Notes: generated from the letters alone by a model not told the origin. 64,000 nt of DNA from Pseudoalteromonas sp. FUC4 (GCF_008370255.1 NZ_SEUI01000001.1:766194-830193); one strand, 5' to 3'. Shown: positions 1 through 10,507, counted from the first letter of the stretch. Program-made: numbers and translations.

Positions 1-1056
1 AATCATAACCGCCAGCAACGCATTAAAATGGATGCGACAAAAGCTTTAAGTGTATCGATTATTCAAATATTAGCAGCAAGTGCTATGGCTGTTATTTTAT
101 GGGCAGTATCTCTTCCATCAATGATTGATACGATTACCTCTGGTGACTTCATGGCATTAATTGCTTCGATGATGATGCTATTGCGCCCACTAAAACAGCT
201 CGCCAATGTCAATAGTGATATGCAGCGTGGTATCTCTGCTGCTCAAAGTATATTTTTAGTTTTAGATGAAGAAATGGAAAAAGACACAGGCACCGTTTCA
301 GTCGATAAAGTTAAAGGGTTAATTGAAGTTAAAAATGTAACCTTTAAGTACCCAACAAAAGATGAAGCCGTATTAAACGATTTGTCGCTAACGATTAAAG
401 CGGGTGAAAGTATTGCCTTAGTAGGGCGGTCAGGCTCGGGTAAATCAACAATTTCTAATTTATTACCACGCTACTATGACTTAGAGTTACCGAGTGAGAT
501 ATTACTCGATGGTATAGCTCTGCAGGATTATAAATTAACAGATTTGCGTCGCCAATTTGCTTTAGTGTCTCAGCAGGTCGTGTTATTTAACGATACGATT
601 GCTAACAATATTTGTTATGGCATAAAGCATGATGTGTCTGAGGAAGAATTAGAGCAAGTTGCTAAACAAGCGCATGTTTGGGAGTTTATTAAAGACTTGC
701 CAGAACAATTAAACACCATGGTAGGTGAAAATGGCGTAATGCTCTCCGGCGGTCAACGTCAGCGTATAGCAATAGCACGTGCAATATTAAAAGACGCACC
801 TATTTTGATTTTAGACGAGGCAACATCAGCACTAGATACCGAATCTGAAAAGCTTATTCAGCAAGCATTTGAAACGTTAATGAAAGATAAAACCTCAATT
901 GTTATTGCGCACCGCTTATCTACTATCGAAAACAGTGACCGAATATATGTTATTGATAACGGTCGTGTAATAGAAAGTGGCGATCACAATAGCTTATTAG
1001 CAAATGACGGTACTTATTCAGCCCTTTGCAAAATGCAGTTTGGTGATCAGGCGTGA
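1..1056 (+). CDS. msbA: Lipid A export permease/ATP-binding protein MsbA (5' truncated by window edge)
   Basis: Inner-membrane ABC exporter half-transporter that flips lipid A-core across the inner membrane. The reading frame is open from base 1, so the start and most membrane helices lie outside the window. What remains is the end of the membrane domain followed by a complete nucleotide-binding domain: Walker A GRSGSGKST, signature LSGGQRQRIAIARA, Walker B ILILDEATSALD and an H-loop histidine in IAHRLSTI. The stop overlaps the GTG start of lpxK by 4 bp, the msbA-lpxK order usual in gammaproteobacteria. The family is clear from the motifs; MsbA rather than another ABC exporter is inferred mainly from the neighbour. 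Confidence 0.93.
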   Translation, partial: NHNRQQRIKMDATKALSVSIIQILAASAMAVILWAVSLPSMIDTITSGDFMALIASMMMLLRPLKQLANVNSDMQRGISAAQSIFLVLDEEMEKDTGTVSVDKVKGLIEVKNVTFKYPTKDEAVLNDLSLTIKAGESIALVGRSGSGKSTISNLLPRYYDLELPSEILLDGIALQDYKLTDLRRQFALVSQQVVLFNDTIANNICYGIKHDVSEEELEQVAKQAHVWEFIKDLPEQLNTMVGENGVMLSGGQRQRIAIARAILKDAPILILDEATSALDTESEKLIQQAFETLMKDKTSIVIAHRLSTIENSDRIYVIDNGRVIESGDHNSLLANDGTYSALCKMQFGDQA

Positions 1057-2033
1057 GTAAAATAGAACAAAGCTGGTATAAACCATTTGGTTTAATTACT
1101 TTGCTGTTATTACCATTAAGTGCTTTGTTTTGGGTTGTATCGTCATTTCGAAAATACTTATATAGCGCTAAAATACTTAAACCTTTTGAGTGCAAAACGC
1201 CTGTAATTGTAGTTGGCAATATAAGTGTTGGCGGTAATGGTAAAACGCCTTTTGTTTTGTGGCTGTATGGTCATTTAATACAGCAAGGTTTATCAGTGGG
1301 TATTATCAGTAGAGGATATGGTGGGCAATCAAAAAATTACCCGCTGTTAGTCACTGAGCTTGTAGATGCTCAGCAGGCTGGAGATGAGCCCATACTTTTA
1401 TATCATCGTTTAAAGTGCCCAATAGCGGTTGGGCCTAACAGACAACACAATATCGATTTATTAGAAAATAATTATAAACTCGATGTTATTATTTCTGATG
1501 ATGGAATGCAGCATTATAAAATGCCTCGTAGCATTGAGTGTTGTATTGTTGATAGTGAGCGTCGTTTTGGTAATGGCTTTGTTATGCCTGCAGGGCCACT
1601 TCGTGAAACAACTAAACGTTTGCAAAGTGTCGATATAGTAATTGAAAATGGTGGTGAGGCTAATAATAGCTACACGCTAAAAGTAAGTAACTTACGATTA
1701 GTTAATTCAAGCGATTATGCAAAAAATGACGTAAGTGAAGCACATGCAATAAGTGCAATTGGGAACCCTAAACGGTTTGAAAACTCATTAGAAGCACAAG
1801 ATATTACGTTATTATCGACCCATCATTTTAGAGATCATTATGCTTATACAGTAGATGATTTTGCCCAATTTGGTGATGATTGCATTATAATGACCGAAAA
1901 AGATGCCGTTAAATGTAAGTCCTTTGCAAAGCCTAATTGGTATTATCTACCTGTTGATGCAGAGCCTAACGATAGCGTAATAAATAGATTAAATTCAATA
2001 TTAAAAGAAAAAGGAATACTCAATGGCCTTTGA
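1053..2033 (+). CDS. lpxK: Tetraacyldisaccharide 4'-kinase LpxK
   Basis: Membrane-associated kinase that phosphorylates the 4' position of the lipid A disaccharide precursor. The 326-residue product has the family length. It has an N-terminal hydrophobic segment (about residues 14-30), a P-loop near residues 55-66 ([12 protein letters not shown]) and the acidic motif ISDDGMQH. The GTG start at 1053 overlaps the msbA stop by 4 bp (GTGA), indicating translational coupling. The 3' end overlaps the next gene by 11 bp. It acts with MsbA and KdsB in lipopolysaccharide assembly. Confidence 0.95.
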   Translation: MSKIEQSWYKPFGLITLLLLPLSALFWVVSSFRKYLYSAKILKPFECKTPVIVVGNISVGGNGKTPFVLWLYGHLIQQGLSVGIISRGYGGQSKNYPLLVTELVDAQQAGDEPILLYHRLKCPIAVGPNRQHNIDLLENNYKLDVIISDDGMQHYKMPRSIECCIVDSERRFGNGFVMPAGPLRETTKRLQSVDIVIENGGEANNSYTLKVSNLRLVNSSDYAKNDVSEAHAISAIGNPKRFENSLEAQDITLLSTHHFRDHYAYTVDDFAQFGDDCIIMTEKDAVKCKSFAKPNWYYLPVDAEPNDSVINRLNSILKEKGILNGL

Positions 2034-2220
2034 TACAAAATTACTCGAGATAATTGCCTGTCCAGTTTGTAAGGGTAAATTACGCTTTGACAGAGAAAAC
2101 AATGAACTAATTAGCACAGCAGCGAAGCTTGCTTATCCTGTTCAAGATGATATTCCTGTATTACTTGAAAATGAAGCGCGAGAACTATCTCTAGAAGAGG
2201 TTGAAAAGTGGAATTCGTAG
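2023..2220 (+). CDS. ycaR: Trm112 family small protein (YcaR-like)
   Basis: A 65-residue protein of the Trm112/YcaR family, almost always found between lpxK and kdsB in enterobacteria and relatives. It has a CPVC motif ([10 protein letters not shown]) at residues 12-15 and the typical ending with a proline-valine-leucine stretch. In YcaR-type members only one CxxC pair is present, so metal binding is uncertain. The ATG at 2023 lies inside the lpxK 3' end and the stop overlaps the GTG start of kdsB, so all four genes are tightly coupled. Its biochemical role in bacteria is not established. Confidence 0.88.
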   Translation: MAFDTKLLEIIACPVCKGKLRFDRENNELISTAAKLAYPVQDDIPVLLENEARELSLEEVEKWNS

Positions 2221-2969
2221 TTGTAATTCCTGCTCGTTTTGCATCGACCCGACTACCAGGTAAACCGCTTGCTGATATTTGTGGCAAGCCAATGGTTCAA
2301 CACGTTTACGAAAAAGCATGTTTATCAGGTGCTAGTAAAGTAGTTATAGCAACCGATCATCAAAAAGTATTTGATGCAGTAAGCATGTTTACTAATGATG
2401 TAGTAATGACGCGTGAAGATCACCAGTCGGGTACTGAGCGTTTAGCAGAAGTAATTGATTTACTTAAACTTGATAGCAATACAATTGTGGTTAACGTACA
2501 AGGCGATGAGCCATTACTTGCACCAGAAAATGTGTCCCAAGTTGCCGCACTATTAAGTGATTCAACAGCACCCATGGCAACGTTAAGTGTTGCTATTGAA
2601 GAACGTGATGAAGTATTTAATCCTAATGCCGTTAAAGTGGTTAGCGATATAAATAAAAATGCCCTGTATTTTTCTCGTGCCAGTATACCGTTTGATAGAA
2701 ATGCGATGATGGATGATAGCACCACCCTTAATTTAGCCCCGTTTCAACGCCATGTAGGTATTTATGCGTACAGAGCGGGTTTTATTAAACAATATATAGA
2801 GCTGAGTGTATCACCACTAGAATTACTTGAATCACTTGAGCAGTTACGTGTTTTGTATCACGGTTATAAAATTAAAATTGAACAAGCTCAAATAGCTCCT
2901 CATGCAGGTGTAGATACGCCTGATGATTTAGCTAAAGTGATAGCGCATATTAAAAGTAAAAACGTGTGA
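2208..2969 (+). CDS. kdsB: 3-deoxy-manno-octulosonate cytidylyltransferase KdsB
   Basis: Cytosolic enzyme that activates Kdo with CTP to give CMP-Kdo for lipopolysaccharide inner-core synthesis. The 253-residue length fits the family. Visible motifs are the nucleotide-binding [14 protein letters not shown] near the N terminus, QGDEPLL in the middle and the conserved RHVGIYAYR. The start is GTG at 2208, inside the end of the Trm112-like gene, and the stop overlaps the following GTG start by 4 bp. It sits in the msbA-lpxK-ycaR-kdsB chain, a conserved envelope operon. Confidence 0.96.
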   Translation: MEFVVVIPARFASTRLPGKPLADICGKPMVQHVYEKACLSGASKVVIATDHQKVFDAVSMFTNDVVMTREDHQSGTERLAEVIDLLKLDSNTIVVNVQGDEPLLAPENVSQVAALLSDSTAPMATLSVAIEERDEVFNPNAVKVVSDINKNALYFSRASIPFDRNAMMDDSTTLNLAPFQRHVGIYAYRAGFIKQYIELSVSPLELLESLEQLRVLYHGYKIKIEQAQIAPHAGVDTPDDLAKVIAHIKSKNV

Positions 2970-3646
2970 GTGACCAAGTAAGTAAGATATTAAAAGTTGT
3001 TTATACACATAACGATTTTTATATTTTAGAAAAGCCAGCGGGGCTTAATTTTCATTCTGAAGAGGGGCCCGGCTTTGTTGTTTTAGCCGAACAACAATTA
3101 TCGCAAAAGCTTTATGCCGTTCATCGTTTAGATAAAGTGACATCAGGGCTGATTATTTTAGCGCGAAACAAAGCCGCTGCAGCCGCCTTTACTGTTATGT
3201 TTACTGAGCATGCGATTGCTAAATTTTATTTAGCGATTAGTGATGCTAAACCAAAAAAGAAGCAGGGGTGGATAAAAGGCGATATGGCTAAGTCTCGCCG
3301 TGGCTCGTTTAAGTTACTGACGAGTACACTTAACCCTGCAATAACGCGATTCTATTCTCTGAGTTATAAGCCAGGATTTAGAGGGTATATTTTAAAACCT
3401 GACTCTGGCAAAACACATCAACTAAGAGTGGCACTAAAAAGTGTGGGGGCAGCTATTTTAGGCGATGCAATGTATGCAGGCACGCCATCAAGTCGTACCT
3501 ATTTACACTCATATGCGTTGAGCTTTTTATGGCAAGGTGAACAAATACAGCTAACTTTATTACCCGATAATGGTGATGAGTTTTTGGCGTTGATTAAACA
3601 TCAAGATTTTCAAGCATGGCAATCGCCATGGCAACTGGATTGGTAA
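2966..3646 (+). CDS. RluA-family RNA pseudouridine synthase without S4 domain
   Basis: Converts uridine to pseudouridine in RNA; the target is not evident. The 226-residue protein is a single catalytic domain with motif HRLDKVTSGLIILA, where Asp56 is the expected catalytic aspartate, and the later KTHQLRVALKSVG motif. There is no N-terminal S4 domain, unlike RluC or RluD. It looks like the short Rlu-family subgroup described as TIGR01621 (from memory). The GTG start overlaps kdsB by 4 bp and the stop directly abuts the tcdA ATG, so it is probably co-transcribed with the envelope genes although functionally separate. Confidence 0.85.
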   Translation: MSDQVSKILKVVYTHNDFYILEKPAGLNFHSEEGPGFVVLAEQQLSQKLYAVHRLDKVTSGLIILARNKAAAAAFTVMFTEHAIAKFYLAISDAKPKKKQGWIKGDMAKSRRGSFKLLTSTLNPAITRFYSLSYKPGFRGYILKPDSGKTHQLRVALKSVGAAILGDAMYAGTPSSRTYLHSYALSFLWQGEQIQLTLLPDNGDEFLALIKHQDFQAWQSPWQLDW

Positions 3647-4444
3647 ATGAGCGAAAAAGTTACAGATATACGTTTTGGTGGTATTAAACGTCTATATGGT
3701 CATCAACAGTTTGATTGGCTTCAAGAAGCACATTTTTGTGTAGTAGGGATTGGTGGTGTAGGAAGTTGGACAGCAGAAGCTCTTGCTCGTACTGGTGTAG
3801 GCAAAATTACACTTATCGATTTGGATGATATTTGCGCAACTAACGTCAATAGACAAATTCACGCATTAACGGGCACTATTGGCCAAGCTAAAGTAGATGC
3901 AATGAAAGTGCGCTGCGAGCTCATTAATCCAGAATGCCAAGTTAATGTAATAGATGACTTTATTACGCTTGATAATATTCAAGAGCATATTCAAGGCTTT
4001 GATTATGTAATTGATTGCATTGATGCAGTTAAAGAAAAAGCAGCATTAATTGCTCACTGTAAACGCAATAAACTACCTATAATCACAACTGGTGGTGCTG
4101 GCGGGCAAACAGATCCTAGCCAAATAACGTTTGGTGATGTAGCTAAAACTACGCAAGACCCATTACTTGCAAAGGTGCGCTATATTTTGCGCAAGCAATA
4201 TAATTTTAGTAATAATCCTAAACGTAAGTTTAATATTGATTGCGTTTACTCAACAGAGCAATTGGTTTACCCAGGAAGCGATGGCATCGTATGCCATGCT
4301 AAGCAAAGTGCTGATGGCACGATGAATATGGACTGTAATAATGGCTTTGGTTCTGTGACTATGATCACAGGAAGCTTTGGTTTTTTTGTAGCTGCTAAAG
4401 CTGTACGTAAATATCTAGATAAAAAACAACGCTCGCAAGCCTAG
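3647..4444 (+). CDS. tcdA: tRNA threonylcarbamoyladenosine dehydratase TcdA (CsdL)
   Basis: E1/ThiF-like enzyme that uses ATP to cyclise t6A37 of tRNA to ct6A. The N-terminal nucleotide-binding fold shows GIGGVGSWTAEALARTG followed by LIDLDDI and an N-x-x-R motif (NVNRQIHA). The 265-residue length matches the family. The ATG immediately follows the stop of the preceding gene. In E. coli tcdA neighbours csdA-csdE and receives sulfur-relay partners from them; here the same genes are adjacent but convergent, which supports the name. Confidence 0.94.
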   Translation: MSEKVTDIRFGGIKRLYGHQQFDWLQEAHFCVVGIGGVGSWTAEALARTGVGKITLIDLDDICATNVNRQIHALTGTIGQAKVDAMKVRCELINPECQVNVIDDFITLDNIQEHIQGFDYVIDCIDAVKEKAALIAHCKRNKLPIITTGGAGGQTDPSQITFGDVAKTTQDPLLAKVRYILRKQYNFSNNPKRKFNIDCVYSTEQLVYPGSDGIVCHAKQSADGTMNMDCNNGFGSVTMITGSFGFFVAAKAVRKYLDKKQRSQA

Positions 4445-4474
4445 AGTCTGCCTTGCCTAAATACCAAGCAGACT
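4445..4474. terminator. Imperfect hairpin between convergent tcdA and csdE
   Basis: Inverted arms AGTCTGCCTTG and CAAGCAGACT flank a loop of about nine bases just after the tcdA stop. There is no T-run, so it is at best a weak or factor-dependent terminator, or an RNA-stabilising 3' hairpin. Confidence 0.35.
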
Positions 4475-4510
4475 GCTGTAATTTAACCTTGAAAGATCAA
4501 CTGACTCTGG

Positions 4511-4927
4511 TTAACTAAGCTTGTGTTGTGCCATGGTTTGAATTTTTTCAACCATGGCTTTAATACCATTACCACGTGATGCGCTTAAGTGGCTAATAAG
4601 GCCCAGCTTTTCAAATTCTTCATACGCATTTTTATTCACTACCTGCTCTGGTGTGAGCCCGTTATAAAGCGTTAAAATAATAGCTAATAACCCTTTTACT
4701 ATACGAGTATCAGAGTCACCTATTACAACAAGTGTATTTTCGGTTAAGTCAAATTCAACAAACATCCATACTTTGCTTTCACAACCAGATACAAGTGCGT
4801 CATCAGTTTTTAAAACATCAGCTAAAGCCGGTAACGTTTTTCCTAAAAGCATTATTTCACGATATTTTTGCTGCCAAGCAGGTGCATTTTTTATAGATTC
4901 TGTGACTTTGTTAAACGTATTTGTCAT
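4511..4927 (-). CDS. csdE: Cysteine desulfurase sulfur acceptor CsdE (SufE family)
   Basis: Small cytosolic SufE-like protein that takes persulfide sulfur from the partner desulfurase. It has 138 residues with the acceptor cysteine, Cys49, in the motif VSGCESKVW. It lies 33 bp downstream of csdA on the same strand, so the two are probably one operon. SufE is the alternative, but the adjacency to a CsdA-type desulfurase and to tcdA, and the absence of other suf genes here, favour CsdE. Confidence 0.9.
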   Translation of the reverse strand: MTNTFNKVTESIKNAPAWQQKYREIMLLGKTLPALADVLKTDDALVSGCESKVWMFVEFDLTENTLVVIGDSDTRIVKGLLAIILTLYNGLTPEQVVNKNAYEEFEKLGLISHLSASRGNGIKAMVEKIQTMAQHKLS

Positions 4928-4960
4928 GAGTTATCCTAATTAATTCTATTAAACTGGTGT

Positions 4961-6187
4961 TCAATCTAATAAAGCGATACATTTTTTAAGTGAATCAATG
5001 AATATATCTACATCTTTGTAGGTATTATAAAAAGAAAAACTCGCTCTTAACGTTCCATTAAGCCCTAAATGTGTCATTAATGGTTGCGTACAATGGTGTC
5101 CGCTTCTGACAGCAACCCCATATCCGTCAAGTAAAGTTGCCAAATCGTAAGGATGTTCATCTTTAAAATTAAAGCAGAGCGTACCAATATTGTCAGATAG
5201 ATTGCTGAATATGGTAATGCCATCCACCTTTACCAATTTTTGTGCCGCGTAACTAAACAATTCTTGTTCATATTGCTGTATTTGCACGTGATCTAATTCA
5301 TTTAAATAGTCTAAAGCGGCACCAAAGCCTAAAACTCCAGAAATATTTGGTGTGCCAGTTTCAAATTTTGCAGGCGCAGGGCGATAAGTGCTATGAGTTA
5401 AGTAAACTTTATCGATCATTTCACCGCCGGATTGGTAAATATCTAGCGTATTGAGCTCTTCATATTGGCCATAAAGTACACCTAAACCTGTTGGACCGAG
5501 CATTTTATGGCTTGAGCAAACATAAAAGTCACAGTTTAATTCACGTAAATCGGGTTTTAAATGCAGTGCTCCTTGGGCTCCGTCCACTAAAACAAGCGAA
5601 TTCACCTCTTTTGCAGCTACAATTAGTGGTTTTAAATCAGTGATATTACCCAGTGTGTTCGATGCTTGTGTAATCGCTAATAAGGCAGGTTTAGTTTCTT
5701 TTATAAATTCACAGCATTTTTGTATGTTTAGCGTGCCGTTATTGTTAAGTGGCAGAGAGACTAATTTAGCTCCCGTTTGTTGGCTCACTAGCTGCCAAGG
5801 CACTATGTTTGCGTGATGCTCAAGCGGAGATATTATTATGGTATGACTTTCATCTAAACGCTTTTTTAAGCCGTTAGCGACCAAATTTATGGCTTCTGTA
5901 GCACCTTTAGTCCATACAATCTCTTTACTTAAGACATTAAAAAACCTTGCAGTTTTATCCCGGACTTGTTCATAAGAATAAGTGGCCTGCTCGCTAAGTG
6001 TATGGCGTCCACGGTGTACATTTGCATTTTGAGACGTATAAAACTCAGTAATTGTATCTATAACTGATTGAGGCTTTTGTGAGGTTGCTGCTGAGTCTAA
6101 ATAAATAAGCGGGCAGCCGTTTATTGTTTGATTTAATGTCGGGAAGTCTTTTCTAATTTTATTTATATCAAACTTTAAAGTAGGCAT
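4961..6187 (-). CDS. csdA: Cysteine desulfurase CsdA
   Basis: PLP-dependent class V aminotransferase-fold enzyme that removes sulfur from cysteine as an enzyme-bound persulfide. The PLP lysine is Lys228 in CSSHKMLGPTG and the active-site cysteine is Cys366 in RSGHHCTQP. The length of 408 residues and the group II (SufS/CsdA) motif pattern fit. It is transcribed leftward with csdE. SufS would be the alternative; the CsdE and TcdA neighbours decide for CsdA. Confidence 0.92.
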   Translation of the reverse strand: MPTLKFDINKIRKDFPTLNQTINGCPLIYLDSAATSQKPQSVIDTITEFYTSQNANVHRGRHTLSEQATYSYEQVRDKTARFFNVLSKEIVWTKGATEAINLVANGLKKRLDESHTIIISPLEHHANIVPWQLVSQQTGAKLVSLPLNNNGTLNIQKCCEFIKETKPALLAITQASNTLGNITDLKPLIVAAKEVNSLVLVDGAQGALHLKPDLRELNCDFYVCSSHKMLGPTGLGVLYGQYEELNTLDIYQSGGEMIDKVYLTHSTYRPAPAKFETGTPNISGVLGFGAALDYLNELDHVQIQQYEQELFSYAAQKLVKVDGITIFSNLSDNIGTLCFNFKDEHPYDLATLLDGYGVAVRSGHHCTQPLMTHLGLNGTLRASFSFYNTYKDVDIFIDSLKKCIALLD

Positions 6188-6257
6188 AGCTCATCTACAT
6201 AGTGTTTTTAAGGCAGGGATTGTAATCGGTTTTTGATAATTCTCAAGTACTGTTAAT

Positions 6258-6286
6258 AAAAAAGGCCGCAAAATGCGGCCTTTTTT
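6258..6286 (-). terminator. Rho-independent terminator of gltA
   Basis: Stem GGCCGCA/TGCGGCC with loop AAA, flanked by A6 and T6. Leftward transcription from gltA ends in the hairpin plus six U residues, 16 bp after the gltA stop. The symmetric tails mean it could work in both directions. Confidence 0.9.
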
Positions 6287-6301
6287 ATTAACCAGCGTTA
6301 A

Positions 6302-7588
6302 TTAACGCTTGTCAGTTGATACGTAGTCACGTTGAGTGTAACCGGTATACATTTGGCGAGGACGGCTGATCTTATGACCAGGTTGAGATAGCATCTCATC
6401 CCAGTGAGTGATCCAACCAACAGTACGTGCCATTGCAAAAATTACAGTGAACATGCTTGTTGGAATACCAATCGCTTTTAAGATAATACCAGAGTAGAAA
6501 TCTACGTTAGGGTATAGTTTCTTCTCTACAAAGTACGGGTCTTCAAGGGCAATTTGCTCAAGCTTCATAGCAATATCAAGAAGTGGATCTTGGATATTTA
6601 GCTCAGCTAAAACTTCATGACACGTTTGACGCATTACTGTAGCACGTGGGTCGAAGTTTTTGTAAACGCGGTGACCAAAGCCCATAAGGCGGAATGGGTC
6701 AGCTTTGTCTTTAGCTTTAGCAACGTATTCATCAATACGGTCAACAGAGCCAATCTCTTCTAACATGTTTAAACATGCTTCGTTAGCACCGCCGTGAGCA
6801 GGTCCCCATAAAGAAGCAATACCAGCTGCAATACATGCATACGGGTTAGCACCTGATGAACCAGCAAGACGAACTGTTGAAGTCGATGCATTTTGTTCAT
6901 GATCTGCATGAAGCATAAAGATTTTATCCATAGCTTTTGCAGTTACAGGGTTAACTTTATATTCTTCAGCAGGTACAGAGAACATCATGTGTAAGAAGTT
7001 TTCTGCGTAGCTTAAATCGTTACGTGGGTATACAAACGGTTGGCCGATGTTTGTTTTATAAGCCATTGCAGCAATAGTTGGTAACTTAGCAACTAGCTTA
7101 ACTGCACTTGTTTTACGTTGTTCTGCATCAGTAATATCAAGGTCTTCATGATAAAAAGATGATAACGCACCCACTACACCACAAAGCATTGCCATTGGGT
7201 GAGCATCAAAGCGGAAACCTTGGAAAAAGTTAGCAATCTTCTCGTCAAGCATAGTGCTTGTAGTGATTTCATTCTTAAAAACTTCGTATTGTTCTTTAGA
7301 AGGTAACTCACCATTTAAAAGTAAGTAGCAAAGCTCAATATAGTTAGAATCTTCAGCTAATTGCTCAATTGGGTAACCACGGTGAAGTAGTACACCTTTA
7401 CCACCATCAATATAGGTGATTGCAGATTCACAAGAACCAGTCGACATGAAACCTGGGTCATAAGTAAAGTGACCATGTGAACCGAGCGTTCGTACGTCGA
7501 TTACATCTTGGCCAGCAGTGCCTTGATAAATTGGAAGTTCGATTGGATCTAGTCCATCAATATGGACTGTGGCTTTTTTATCTGCCAT
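6302..7588 (-). CDS. gltA: Citrate synthase (type II) GltA
   Basis: Condenses acetyl-CoA and oxaloacetate to citrate, the entry step of the TCA cycle. The open frame extends upstream to 7699, but family alignment and a ribosome-binding site (AGGAG at 7599-7603, complement) place the start at 7588, giving 428 residues with an N terminus starting [12 protein letters not shown], as in E. coli (427). Motifs include [14 protein letters not shown] with the catalytic histidine, HGGANEA, and an aspartate-containing VDFYSG. It is divergent from sdhCDAB across a 384-bp region, the classic gltA-sdh arrangement. Confidence 0.97.
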   Translation of the reverse strand: MADKKATVHIDGLDPIELPIYQGTAGQDVIDVRTLGSHGHFTYDPGFMSTGSCESAITYIDGGKGVLLHRGYPIEQLAEDSNYIELCYLLLNGELPSKEQYEVFKNEITTSTMLDEKIANFFQGFRFDAHPMAMLCGVVGALSSFYHEDLDITDAEQRKTSAVKLVAKLPTIAAMAYKTNIGQPFVYPRNDLSYAENFLHMMFSVPAEEYKVNPVTAKAMDKIFMLHADHEQNASTSTVRLAGSSGANPYACIAAGIASLWGPAHGGANEACLNMLEEIGSVDRIDEYVAKAKDKADPFRLMGFGHRVYKNFDPRATVMRQTCHEVLAELNIQDPLLDIAMKLEQIALEDPYFVEKKLYPNVDFYSGIILKAIGIPTSMFTVIFAMARTVGWITHWDEMLSQPGHKISRPRQMYTGYTQRDYVSTDKR

Positions 7589-7972
7589 CGCTATGTATCT
7601 CCTATTAAGATATCTATTCTGATTTTTAGATTTTAAAGTTCTGAAATCTGTTTTAAGCACATCTTCGCATTTTAACGTGAAAGAGGGGGTTAAAGTCAAT
7701 TTTTATAAACAATATGCATATATGTATAATAAATATTCGGTATTAATTAAATATAATACTATTGGCTAATTCGCAAACATCTCTAAATAAACAAGAATTG
7801 TAAAAAGTCCTGTGGGTATATATACTAACGGTGGTTTTAAACCGTATTGTATTTGGGTAAACATATTCTTAACAGCTTAAAATTTACTGTTTTGTGAACT
7901 TTAACTATTTTGATACGTTTATTCTGATAGTTCCATCAGAAATATTTGGTGGGTTTTTAGAAAAACAAGTAG
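7589..7972. promoter_or_regulatory. gltA-sdhC divergent intergenic region
   Basis: An AT-rich stretch of 384 bp that must hold the divergent promoters of gltA and the sdh-suc genes. I see many TA-rich -10-like hexamers and one short inverted repeat, ACGGT (7828-7832) and ACCGT (7841-7845), but no recognisable CRP, ArcA or Fur site. No gene is supported here; the frame upstream of gltA to 7699 lacks conserved sequence. Confidence 0.6.
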
Positions 7973-8386
7973 ATGAGCTCCACTGTGAGCAAAGATGGGC
8001 AAGTAACTGTGAAAAAGCAAAGACCTGTAAATCTAGATCTAACAACTATATCTATGCCGGCAACGGCTAAAGCTTCAATTTTTCACCGCGTCACCGGTGT
8101 TGCATTGTTTTTTGCTTTAACGTTTGTCATTTGGGCTTGGTCTGAGTCTCTCTCTTCAGCTGAAAGTTTTGAATTCGTCAAGGGTCTGTTTAACGGATTC
8201 ATTGCCAAATTTATAGCTTGGGGCACTGTTTCTGTATTAGGTTATCACCTTATTGGTGGCATCCGTCATATGATTATGGATATGGGACATTGGGAAGAAC
8301 TTGAATCAGGTAACCTCAGCGCTAAAGTATCAATGGCTCTTGGTGTTGTGTTTGCCGTATTGGCAGGGGTGTGGATATGGTTTTAA
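7973..8386 (+). CDS. sdhC: Succinate dehydrogenase cytochrome b556 subunit SdhC
   Basis: Membrane anchor of respiratory complex II that helps bind haem b and quinone. Recognised from KKQRPVNLDLTTI near the N terminus, the HRVTGVALF motif in helix 1 and the haem-ligand region YHLIGGIRHMIMD. Three hydrophobic helices are visible. The start is uncertain: ATG 7973 gives 137 residues, but homology begins at a GTG at 8009 (125 residues), and a GTG at 7985 is also in frame; none has a strong ribosome-binding site. The gene overlaps sdhD by 10 bp. Confidence 0.93.
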   Translation: MSSTVSKDGQVTVKKQRPVNLDLTTISMPATAKASIFHRVTGVALFFALTFVIWAWSESLSSAESFEFVKGLFNGFIAKFIAWGTVSVLGYHLIGGIRHMIMDMGHWEELESGNLSAKVSMALGVVFAVLAGVWIWF

Positions 8387-8724
8387 ATCAAGCAACTCTA
8401 AAACGTGATGGTGTACAAGATTTCGTATCTTTACGTACCACGGCATTAATAATCAGCGCATACGCGATTTTTATTATCGGCTATTTTTTAGCGACGCCAG
8501 AAGTCACTTTCGAAGCCTGGACAGGCCTCTTCTCTAACCTAGCAATGAAAGGGTTTACTTTAATTACCCTTATTTGCATTATGGTTCATACCCGCATTGG
8601 CCTTTGGCAAGTTCTTACAGACTATGTTAAGTGTTCGAAGTTGCGAGCTGTTTTAGGTTTTGTTTTAAACCTAATGGCCGTTGCTTACGTAGCTATTGGT
8701 CTAATTGTATTATGGGGTGTTTAA
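8377..8724 (+). CDS. sdhD: Succinate dehydrogenase membrane anchor SdhD
   Basis: Second membrane subunit of complex II, with three predicted helices in 115 residues. It ends with the conserved WQVLTDYVK segment, a hydrophobic helix and VLWGV. I chose ATG 8377 (MVLNQATLKRDGV) instead of the in-frame GTG at 8371, because it matches the E. coli N terminus and has AGGGG about 8 bp upstream. It overlaps sdhC, and sdhA starts directly after its stop. Confidence 0.93.
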   Translation: MVLNQATLKRDGVQDFVSLRTTALIISAYAIFIIGYFLATPEVTFEAWTGLFSNLAMKGFTLITLICIMVHTRIGLWQVLTDYVKCSKLRAVLGFVLNLMAVAYVAIGLIVLWGV

Positions 8725-10497
8725 GTGAAATATTCTGTTCGTGAATTTGACGCCGTAGTAATTGGTGCAGGTGGTGCTGGTATGCGCGCTGCTTTAGCAA
8801 TTACAGAATCTGGCAAAACGTGTGCATTAATATCTAAAGTATTTCCAACGCGCTCACACACTGTATCTGCTCAAGGTGGTATTACAGTAGCGCTTGGTAA
8901 TTCACACGAAGACAACTGGGAATGGCATATGTACGATACCGTTAAAGGTTCCGATTTTATCGGTGACCAAGACGCTATTGAATACATGTGTCAAACTGGC
9001 CCAGAAGCTATTACTGAATTAGAAAACATGGGACTACCATTTTCTCGTTTTGAAAATGGCCGTGTTTACCAACGTCCTTTCGGTGGTCAATCGAAAGACT
9101 TTGGTGGTGAACAAGCTGCACGTACTGCAGCTGCTGCTGACCGTACTGGTCATGCTTTACTTCATCTTCTATATCAACAAAACGTTAAAAACAAAACAAA
9201 TGTATTCTCTGAGTGGTATGCACTTGATTTAGTTAAAAACGACAATGGTGATGTAGTTGGGTGTACAGCAATTGAGATTGAAACAGGTGAAATCACTTTC
9301 TTCAAATCTAAAGCAGTTGTATTAGCTACTGGTGGTGCTGGTCGTATATTCGCATCAACAACAAATGCTCACATTAACACCGGTGACGGTGTTGGTATGG
9401 CAACACGCGCTGGTATTTCTATGCAAGACATGGAAATGTGGCAGTTCCACCCAACGGGTATCGCAGGTGCTGGTACGCTAGTAACTGAAGGTTGTCGTGG
9501 TGAGGGCGGTTATCTTTTAAATAAAGATGGCGAGCGCTTCATGGAACGTTACGCACCAAACGCAAAAGACTTAGCGTCTCGCGATGTTGTTGCGCGTTCA
9601 ATGATGACTGAAATCCGTGAAGGTCGTGGTTGTGATGGTCCTTGGGGTCCTCATATTAAGCTGAAACTTGACCATTTAGGTGAAGAAACGCTTAACCTAC
9701 GTCTTCCTGGTGTGTGTGATCTAGCTAAAACTTTCGCTCACGTTGATCCCGCTAAAGAGCCAATTCCAGTAATTCCTACTTGTCATTATATGATGGGTGG
9801 TGTTCCTACTAACGTAAATGGACAAGCACTACAAATCGATGCTCAAGGCAACGAAAAAGTAGTTGAAGGTTTATTTGCTGTTGGTGAGATTGCATGTGTA
9901 TCTGTACACGGTGCAAACCGCCTAGGTGGTAACTCATTACTAGATTTAGTTGTATTTGGTCGTGCTGCTGGTAACTTCTTAGGTAAATACCTTAAAGATG
10001 TTGAAGTATCAAAAGCGGCTTCAGAGTCGGATTTAGAAGCGTCTCTTGCACGTTACAACCGTTGGGAAAATTCAACGGCTGGCCAAGGTGAAGATCCAGT
10101 TCAAATCAAAAAAGACCTACAGCAATGTATGCAGCTTAACTTCTCGGTATTCCGTGAAGGTGATTCAATGGCTTCAGGTCTTCAAGAACTTAAAGAAATT
10201 CGTGAACGTCTGCAACATGCTCGTCTGGATGATAAATCATCAGACTTCAATACGCAGCGTATCGAATGTCTTGAACTAGATAACTTAATGGAAACAGCTT
10301 ACTCAACTGCAGTAGCTGCAAACTTCCGTACAGAAAGCCGTGGTGCACATTCTCGCTTTGACTACCCAGATCGTGATGACGAAAACTGGTTATGTCACTC
10401 AGTATTCAATCCTGTAACGGATGAAATGAGCAAGCGTGATGTAAACTATGCGCCTAAAACGCGTGAAGCTTTCCCACCTAAAGCACGTGTTTACTAG
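8725..10497 (+). CDS. sdhA: Succinate dehydrogenase flavoprotein subunit SdhA
   Basis: Catalytic subunit that oxidises succinate to fumarate with covalently bound FAD, on the cytoplasmic face of the inner membrane. The 590-residue protein shows the dinucleotide-binding [10 protein letters not shown] motif, His45 in [10 protein letters not shown] as the FAD attachment site, the substrate-site motif [21 protein letters not shown] and the late [13 protein letters not shown] segment. The start is a GTG right after the sdhD stop. It shares an operon with sdhC, sdhD and sdhB. Confidence 0.98.
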   Translation: MKYSVREFDAVVIGAGGAGMRAALAITESGKTCALISKVFPTRSHTVSAQGGITVALGNSHEDNWEWHMYDTVKGSDFIGDQDAIEYMCQTGPEAITELENMGLPFSRFENGRVYQRPFGGQSKDFGGEQAARTAAAADRTGHALLHLLYQQNVKNKTNVFSEWYALDLVKNDNGDVVGCTAIEIETGEITFFKSKAVVLATGGAGRIFASTTNAHINTGDGVGMATRAGISMQDMEMWQFHPTGIAGAGTLVTEGCRGEGGYLLNKDGERFMERYAPNAKDLASRDVVARSMMTEIREGRGCDGPWGPHIKLKLDHLGEETLNLRLPGVCDLAKTFAHVDPAKEPIPVIPTCHYMMGGVPTNVNGQALQIDAQGNEKVVEGLFAVGEIACVSVHGANRLGGNSLLDLVVFGRAAGNFLGKYLKDVEVSKAASESDLEASLARYNRWENSTAGQGEDPVQIKKDLQQCMQLNFSVFREGDSMASGLQELKEIRERLQHARLDDKSSDFNTQRIECLELDNLMETAYSTAVAANFRTESRGAHSRFDYPDRDDENWLCHSVFNPVTDEMSKRDVNYAPKTREAFPPKARVY

Positions 10498-10507
10498 GAG
10501 ATAGACG

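Noticed and set aside
7589..7699. Upstream extension of gltA
   Set aside because: The added N terminus is not conserved and the good ribosome-binding site precedes 7588.
7707..7737. ATGCATATATGTAT stretch upstream of gltA as ArgR-like site
   Set aside because: The right arm does not fit the ARG-box pattern and there is no metabolic reason.
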